A stretch of 7,062 nt of DNA from Acholeplasmatales bacterium. Its GTDB lineage: Bacteria; Bacillota_I; Bacilli_A; Acholeplasmatales; Anaeroplasmataceae. The translations under genes were made by a program, and so were the position numbers. The notes under the pieces are model-generated. The model saw only the letters and a program-made list of their open reading frames with translations, did no database searches and had not been told where the DNA came from. Below, in pieces: positions 1-3,630 of the stretch. The stretch is from positions 1 through 7,062 of the forward strand of contig JAEELC010000188.1 in NCBI GenBank assembly GCA_016288675.1, read 5' to 3'. The first letter of the stretch is position 1, and every line of letters begins with the position of its first letter.

Positions 1-108
1 CATTACACCAATAATATGTTTAATGATTCCACCCTTAGCTAAAAATTTCTTAATTTCTCCGCAAGCTCCTTTAGAACCGCATGAATCACAATTATGTGTA
101 CAAGACAT
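1..108 (-). CDS. mrp: Mrp/NBP35 (ApbC) family P-loop ATPase, N-terminal fragment
   Basis: Only the first 36 residues lie in the window; the gene runs off the left edge. The fragment has four cysteines at residues 3, 7, 10 and 16 (C-x3-C-x2-C-x5-C) and ends in KHIIGVM at residues 30-36. That is the beta strand that in Mrp/NBP35 proteins leads straight into the deviant Walker A motif (SGKGGVGKS), which would lie just outside the window. The C-x2-C-x5-C part matches the N-terminal cluster motif of NBP35 proteins. The family binds and transfers Fe-S clusters in the cytosol in an ATP-dependent way. The ATG at 108-106 is preceded by AAAAGGAGA at 124-116 with a 7-base gap. The start lies 14 bases after the acetyltransferase stop, so the two genes are probably cotranscribed. 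The family call rests on a short stretch and would be settled by the next 30 bases. Confidence 0.75.
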   Translation of the reverse strand, partial: MSCTHNCDSCGSKGACGEIKKFLAKGGIIKHIIGVM

Positions 109-122
109 ACAATATTCTCCTT

Positions 123-575
123 TTATAAAATATATGCCATAATTAGGCATGGATTTAAAAAGTCATTCGTATTAACTACAGTCAAATTAATAAATCCCAT
201 CTTAGTAAAGAATCTACGTGTTTTTAAATAATTTATATCCTTACTAGAGTCATCTTTAATTTTAACAATAATTAATTTCTTTTTATTTATTTTTGCATAA
301 TCAATTGAGGCTTGAATTAAAGCTTTACCACAGCCTTGACGAGTAACAACTTTAGATATACCAATTCCATCAATTGTTAATGTTTCTGAATTTTCATTTA
401 GGGAAATAAAGCCTTGATATCCATAATTATGTTGAACAGTAAAATATATATCTTTTGATAAATTTGCCATAATTTGATTTTTCATATTTAAATCAAAATA
501 TTCATCTAATTCAGATAATATTTTCTTAGTTAAGGATTCTTTAAATTTAATATCATTAACTTTAAATACCTGCAT
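123..575 (-). CDS. GNAT family N-acetyltransferase
   Basis: A 150-residue protein that probably transfers an acetyl group from acetyl-CoA to an unknown amine substrate in the cytosol. Motif A is visible at residues 68-86: a beta strand (IDGIGI), then RQGCGKAL at 79-86, the pyrophosphate-binding turn and start of the helix, followed by a basic strand (KKKLIIVKI). Motif B is FFTKMGF at 122-128, the usual 'FY.K.GF' end of GNAT folds. The position normally held by Q or R at the front of the acetyl-CoA loop is Thr78. Length is normal for a single GNAT domain, and there is no signal peptide or membrane segment. I chose ATG at 575-573 over an in-frame TTG at 596-594, because GGAGG at 587-583 sits 7 bases before the ATG and the likely transcript start falls on the TTG itself. 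It is the first gene of a short operon with the Mrp ATPase; the substrate cannot be guessed. Confidence 0.85.
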   Translation of the reverse strand: MQVFKVNDIKFKESLTKKILSELDEYFDLNMKNQIMANLSKDIYFTVQHNYGYQGFISLNENSETLTIDGIGISKVVTRQGCGKALIQASIDYAKINKKKLIIVKIKDDSSKDINYLKTRRFFTKMGFINLTVVNTNDFLNPCLIMAYIL

Positions 576-582
576 AAACGTG

Positions 583-587
583 CCTCC
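583..587 (-). promoter_or_regulatory. Ribosome binding site deciding the acetyltransferase start
   Basis: GGAGG on the minus strand lies 7 bases upstream of the ATG at 575-573. It lies inside the reading frame of the longer TTG-initiated version, so it only makes sense if translation begins at the ATG. Confidence 0.8.
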
Positions 588-601
588 ATTCGACAAAAAC
601 T

Positions 602-607
602 ATTATA
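602..607 (-). promoter_or_regulatory. Candidate -10 box for the acetyltransferase-mrp operon
   Basis: A perfect TATAAT on the minus strand lies 26 bases before the ATG and would place the transcript start near 595, giving a leader of about 20 bases with the GGAGG site. I see no convincing -35 at 16-18 bases upstream (the sequence there is CGTTTT or ACGTTT), so the call rests mostly on the -10 box. In such AT-rich DNA a chance match is possible. Confidence 0.45.
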
Positions 608-728
608 ACATAAAACTAAATTAAAAACGTTAAAATGCTTATAAAAATAAATATTTTATTATCTTTATAAAAATCTTATTTATTATTTTATTTCACACAA
701 TAAATAATTATTTTTTGAAGTAATTTTA

Positions 729-757
729 TTGCAAAAAACAAAATAAAAATTTATACT
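729..757 (+). promoter_or_regulatory. SigmaA-type promoter of the M18 aminopeptidase gene
   Basis: TTGCAA at 729-734 and TATACT at 752-757 are separated by exactly 17 bases, close to the vegetative consensus in both boxes. The expected start near 764 leaves a leader of about 20 bases containing AAGAGGTG (770-777), 7 bases before the ATG at 785. The rest of the gap 597-784 is AT-rich; I see no operator or RNA structure in it. Confidence 0.75.
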
Positions 758-784
758 ATTAACTAGTGAAAGAGGTGTTACTTT

Positions 785-2155
785 ATGTACGGTAAAAATG
801 TATGGTTAGACAAGAATATCGATAAAAAAGATATTTTTGATTTCAATGAAGATTATAAAGCATTCTTAACTAATGCTAAGACTGAACGTCAAGCAACTAA
901 GTTAAGTATCGAAATTGCTGAAAAAGCAGGATTTAAAGATATTAAGACTTTTAAGTCTTTAAAGGCTGGAGACAAAGTTTATGCTACTAACAAGGGTAAA
1001 AACTTTGCTGCATTCGTAATTGGTAATAAGTCAATTGAAGAAGGTTTAAGAGTTTTAGGTGCTCATATTGATTCTCCAAGACTTGATATCAAACAAAATC
1101 CATTATATGAAAAAGGTGGTTTCGCATTATTTGAAACCCATTACTATGGTGGTATTAAGAAGTATCAATATGTAACTACTCCTTTAGCTCTTTTAGGTGT
1201 AGTTTACAAGAAGGATGGTTCTTGTGTAGAAGTTACAATTGGTGAAGATCCAACTGATCCAGTTTTAGGTATTACTGATTTATTAATTCACCTTTCAGCA
1301 GATCAAATGCAAAAGACTGCTTCTCAAGTAATTACTGGTGAAGATTTAGATGTAACTATGGGTAATATTCCTACTGAAGATGACAAAGATCCAGTTAAGA
1401 CTTATATTATGAATTTATTAACTGAAAAGTATGGTATTACTGAAGAAGATTTCTTATCAGCTGAATTAACATGCGTTCCAGCTGGTCCAGCTCGTGACTA
1501 TGGTCTAGATAGATCAATGGTTGCTGGTTATGGTCATGATGATAAGGTTTGCGCTTATACATCATTCCGTGCTGTACTTGATACAGAAGTTCAAGACTAT
1601 ACTTCTTGCGCTATTTTAGTAGACAAGGAAGAAGTTGGTTCAATTGGTGCTACTGGAGCTCAAAGTAAGTGGTTTGAAGATACAGTTGCTGAATTATTAT
1701 ATTTAGAAGGTAAGGATTCTGCAATTGCTGTAAGACATGCAATGAGCAATACATTAATGCTATCTTCTGACGTTTCATGTGCTGTAGATCCTATTTATTC
1801 TTCAGTTAATGAACCAAAGAACTCATGCTATTTCTCAAAAGGTATCGTATTCAACAAATATACTGGTGCTCGCGGTAAATCTGGTTGCAACGATGCTATG
1901 CCTGAATATTTAGCTTGGATTCGTAACACAATGGACAACGCTAACATTCATTATCAAACAAGTGAACTTGGTAGAGTTGACCAAGGTGGTGGTGGAACTA
2001 TCGCTTACATCTTAGGTAACTACAATATGTATGTTGTAGATGCTGGTGTTCCAGTTCTATCAATGCATTCTCCAATGGAAATCGTATCAAAAGCTGACGT
2101 ATATGAAGCTTATAGAGCATATAAGGAATTCTTAAAAGCTCCAAAAACATTCTAA
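785..2155 (+). CDS. M18 family zinc aminopeptidase (aminopeptidase I type)
   Basis: A 456-residue cytosolic metallo-aminopeptidase that removes N-terminal residues from peptides, probably in the last steps of protein turnover or peptide use. All expected M18 landmarks are in order: GAHIDSPRLD at 92-101 (His94 zinc ligand, Asp96 next to the site), GHDDKVCAYTS at 250-260 (Asp252 as bridging ligand), DKEEVGSIGATGAQS at 280-294 (Glu282 catalytic base, Glu283 ligand), SSDVS at 327-331 (Asp329 ligand), and SMHSPMEI at 426-433 (His428 ligand). A Gly run lies at 400-404. Family members are about 430-470 residues and assemble into large tetrahedral dodecamers; length and motifs fit. There is no signal peptide. 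The ATG follows AAGAGGTG by 7 bases and a strong promoter. It is a single-gene unit closed by its own terminator, with divergent and convergent neighbours. Preference for peptide N-terminal residue cannot be read from the sequence. Confidence 0.95.
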   Translation: MYGKNVWLDKNIDKKDIFDFNEDYKAFLTNAKTERQATKLSIEIAEKAGFKDIKTFKSLKAGDKVYATNKGKNFAAFVIGNKSIEEGLRVLGAHIDSPRLDIKQNPLYEKGGFALFETHYYGGIKKYQYVTTPLALLGVVYKKDGSCVEVTIGEDPTDPVLGITDLLIHLSADQMQKTASQVITGEDLDVTMGNIPTEDDKDPVKTYIMNLLTEKYGITEEDFLSAELTCVPAGPARDYGLDRSMVAGYGHDDKVCAYTSFRAVLDTEVQDYTSCAILVDKEEVGSIGATGAQSKWFEDTVAELLYLEGKDSAIAVRHAMSNTLMLSSDVSCAVDPIYSSVNEPKNSCYFSKGIVFNKYTGARGKSGCNDAMPEYLAWIRNTMDNANIHYQTSELGRVDQGGGGTIAYILGNYNMYVVDAGVPVLSMHSPMEIVSKADVYEAYRAYKEFLKAPKTF

Positions 2156-2187
2156 AAAAAATGAGGACTCGTCGAGTCCTCTTTTTT
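2154..2187. terminator. Bidirectional intrinsic terminator between convergent genes
   Basis: An 8-bp perfect stem (GAGGACTC 2163-2170 with GAGTCCTC 2174-2181) closes a 3-base loop. It has a six-T run at 2182-2187 for plus-strand transcripts, and an A run at 2154-2161 that becomes a U run in minus-strand transcripts. It starts right after the aminopeptidase stop, and its T run overlaps the stop codon (2188-2186) of the convergent small gene. Confidence 0.92.
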
Positions 2188-2485
2188 AGTCTTCATATTT
2201 GAAGCCGTAAGGTGCCTTTTTAAAGGCTGCTTTATAGGCCATGAAATCTTCTTCTTGGAAATTAAATTTGTTAATCTCTTTAAAAATATCTTTTCTTTTT
2301 TCTTCTAATGTAATAGGCAATTCAATATAATAATTCATATAATACATAAAAAATCTAATTGTTAATTCGTTATCTGAATTTAAATACTTCTTTTCCCTGA
2401 AGAATTCATGAAGATTGTTAGAATTTTCTTGACCTAATAAAGACATAAAATAATTTTTGTCTACTTTAAATTTAGTCAATTCCAT
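2186..2485 (-). CDS. Small protein of unknown function, about 99 residues
   Basis: I do not recognise this protein. From the ATG at 2485-2483 it begins MELTKFKVDK and has 99 residues. It is rich in Lys, Glu, Asn, Phe and Tyr, with an aromatic central stretch (RFFMYYMNYYIEL, about residues 44-56) and a C-terminal helix-like segment ending in GFKYED. It has no cysteine, no signal peptide and no clear membrane segment, since the aromatic stretch is broken by Asn and Glu. The frame stays open through in-frame GTG (2488-2486) and TTG (2491-2489) to a possible 101 residues. None of these starts has a proper ribosome binding site; only GGTG touches the ATG. A -10-like TATACT at 2501-2496 would put the transcript start within a few bases of the start codons, so translation may be nearly leaderless. 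It is a stand-alone minus-strand gene between two terminators. That supports a real gene rather than a chance frame, but homologues are needed. Confidence 0.6.
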   Translation of the reverse strand: MELTKFKVDKNYFMSLLGQENSNNLHEFFREKKYLNSDNELTIRFFMYYMNYYIELPITLEEKRKDIFKEINKFNFQEEDFMAYKAAFKKAPYGFKYED

Positions 2486-2492
2486 CACCAAC

Positions 2493-2506
2493 TATAGTAT
2501 ACTATA
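2493..2506. promoter_or_regulatory. 14-bp palindrome overlapping a candidate -10 box
   Basis: TATAGTATACTATA is a perfect 14-base palindrome lying 8 bases upstream of the ATG of the small gene. It contains TATACT on both strands, so it may be simply the -10 region (no good -35 is visible), or an operator for a dimeric repressor. A second promoter option is TTTACT (2550-2545) and TATATT (2526-2521) with 18-base spacing. Low-complexity AT sequence makes chance palindromes fairly likely. Confidence 0.35.
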
Positions 2507-2576
2507 TATTAACTAAAAATAATATAGATTTTACATAATTAATAAGTAAATTTTAAATTTATTATAATATGTGCAT

Positions 2577-2605
2577 AAAAAAAAGTAACGATTATTTCGT
2601 TACTT
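2577..2605 (-). terminator. Intrinsic terminator of the alaS-yrzB-trmR operon
   Basis: On the minus strand AAGTAACGA (2605-2597) pairs perfectly with TCGTTACTT (2591-2583) around a 5-base AATAA loop, followed by T residues at 2582-2577 continuous with the last two stem T bases. The TAA stop of trmR (2602-2600) lies inside the 5' arm, so the ribosome finishes on the hairpin. Confidence 0.88.
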
Positions 2606-3229
2606 CTTAATTGATAAAGCCATACCATCCCCAAGATTATAAATAGATGTATCATAATCTGGATTAGTTAATAAGAATTCATGATATTTCTTTAGTTTTC
2701 CTACTAACTGACGTAAATTTCTAGAATGAATTTCAGCATCAAGGAATCCATGAAATAACATATTATCTGTTACTACAATTCCCTTATCCTTTAGTTGTGT
2801 AGTAAATTTTTGGAAGAACTTAGTATATTGTCCCTTAGCTGCGTCTATAAAAATCATATCAAAGTCTAAGCCATCCAATTCATTAGTAATTTCTAAGGCA
2901 TCCTTAAAAATAATATGTACCTTATTTTCAAGGCCTAAGGCTTTAATATTCTTACAAGCTTGTTCATACATTATAGGATCACGTTCAATTGTATAAACTT
3001 CTGCATCACTATAAATAGACATCATGCTTGAAGAATATCCAATTGCACAGCCAATTTCAAGAATACGTTTAGGTTTATAAAGCTTAACTATAGCTTTTAA
3101 AAAAGCTAAACCTTCATCTTGAATAATAGGAACATTATGCTCCTTAGCGTAGTCGCGCATTGTTTCTACATAATCATCAAACTTTAGATTAAGTAATACG
3201 TTACGCTCTTCATCGCTAATTTCAACCAT
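2600..3229 (-). CDS. trmR: tRNA 5-hydroxyuridine O-methyltransferase (TrmR/YrrM type)
   Basis: A 209-residue SAM-dependent methyltransferase of the metal-dependent O-methyltransferase (family 3, COMT-like) fold. Visible in order: SAM motif I LEIGCAIGYSS at 57-67, acidic residue binding the SAM ribose in TIERD (Glu82), metal ligand Asp129 in FIDAAKGQY (127-135), and metal ligands Asp155 and Asn156 in VTDNMLFHG (153-161). The fold alone fits small-molecule methyltransferases too. The TrmR call, methylation of 5-hydroxyuridine at tRNA position 34 to 5-methoxyuridine, comes from the conserved neighbourhood with alaS and yrzB known from Bacillus subtilis. The ATG shares one base with the stop of the upstream DUF1292 gene (TAATG), and AAGAGGA at 3245-3239 serves as ribosome binding site, so translation is probably coupled. 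It is the last gene of the operon; its stop lies within the terminator stem. The TrhP-type hydroxylation genes that follow trmR in B. subtilis are not here. Confidence 0.87.
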   Translation of the reverse strand: MVEISDEERNVLLNLKFDDYVETMRDYAKEHNVPIIQDEGLAFLKAIVKLYKPKRILEIGCAIGYSSSMMSIYSDAEVYTIERDPIMYEQACKNIKALGLENKVHIIFKDALEITNELDGLDFDMIFIDAAKGQYTKFFQKFTTQLKDKGIVVTDNMLFHGFLDAEIHSRNLRQLVGKLKKYHEFLLTNPDYDTSIYNLGDGMALSIKK

Positions 3230-3555
3230 TATTCTTCATCCTCTTCAATGTCGCAATTTCCGCTTTTTGAACAATTAGCACAATTGTTATCACAAGCTTC
3301 GTTAGTAGCTTCATTGTCATTGTTATAAGTATTTAAAAGTTTTTCAAGCATATTCCATTCAGCTTCTGTCTTAATTTCAAGTAATTCACCATTACCATGA
3401 TCTTCAGGATTATAAATAGCAGCTGAACAAATATTCTTGTCATCAACAAAGACTACATAGTCTTTTTTAAATTCATCTGAATGATGAGTAAATAAGATTG
3501 TGCATTTAATCTCCTTACCATCATCGGTTCTAATAATTAAAGTATTGTCTTCCAT
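3229..3555 (-). CDS. yrzB: DUF1292 (YrzB-like) protein with Cys-rich C-terminal tail
   Basis: A 108-residue cytosolic protein. Residues 5-72 form a DUF1292 domain: TDDGKEIKC (10-18), LFTHHSDEFKKDYVVFVDD (21-39), then AAIYNPEDHGNGELLEI (45-61) and the closing EAEWNMLEKLL (64-74). The biochemical function of DUF1292 is not known to me. After a low-complexity Asn/Glu linker (75-87) come four cysteines at 88, 92, 95 and 101 (C-x3-C-x2-C-x5-C) and an acidic end IEEDEE. This tail is outside the normal domain and looks like a metal or Fe-S binding knuckle; that is inference. A very strong ribosome binding site, AAAGGAGG, precedes the ATG (3555-3553) with a short gap. The gene follows alaS by 75 bases and overlaps trmR by one base. 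Its place between alaS and trmR matches yrzB of Bacillus, supporting the symbol. Confidence 0.85.
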   Translation of the reverse strand: MEDNTLIIRTDDGKEIKCTILFTHHSDEFKKDYVVFVDDKNICSAAIYNPEDHGNGELLEIKTEAEWNMLEKLLNTYNNDNEATNEACDNNCANCSKSGNCDIEEDEE

Positions 3556-3594
3556 AAGTATCCTCCTTTTATTTAATTATCATAGAGAAGAGTC

Positions 3595-3620
3595 AAACGT
3601 GCAATAATAATTACACGTTT
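3595..3620 (-). terminator. Hairpin between alaS and yrzB, possible weak terminator or processing element
   Basis: In the minus-strand RNA, AAACGUGUAAU (3620-3610) pairs over 11 positions with AUUGCACGUUU (3605-3595) around a UAUU loop, with one U-G wobble. In the plus-strand RNA the wobble becomes a C-A mismatch, which suggests the structure matters in the operon transcript. What follows it in that direction is GACUCUUCUCU, a poor U run, so termination would be partial. A good T run (3618-3629) lies on the plus-strand side and could instead stop antisense transcripts. Confidence 0.6.
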
Positions 3621-3630
3621 TTCTTTTTTA

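Noticed and set aside
608..751. AT-rich repeats between the divergent promoters, considered as a small RNA or replication origin element
   Set aside because: I found no DnaA-box cluster, no stable hairpin and no T-run terminator; the composition looks like ordinary AT-rich intergenic DNA.
1984..1998. Run of Gly codons (GGTGGTGGTGGA) in the aminopeptidase gene as a possible slippery or repeat site
   Set aside because: It encodes a glycine-rich loop in the expected place, and the frame continues intact through the essential His428.
2486..2491. TTG (2491-2489) and GTG (2488-2486) as starts of the small gene
   Set aside because: ATG at 2485-2483 is adjacent and generally preferred, and no ribosome binding site favours the upstream codons. 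The difference is only two residues and I cannot exclude them.
2521..2576. TATAAT-like boxes at 2561-2568 on both strands
   Set aside because: They lie in an AT-only stretch without a matching -35, just past the trmR terminator; the motif is expected by chance there.
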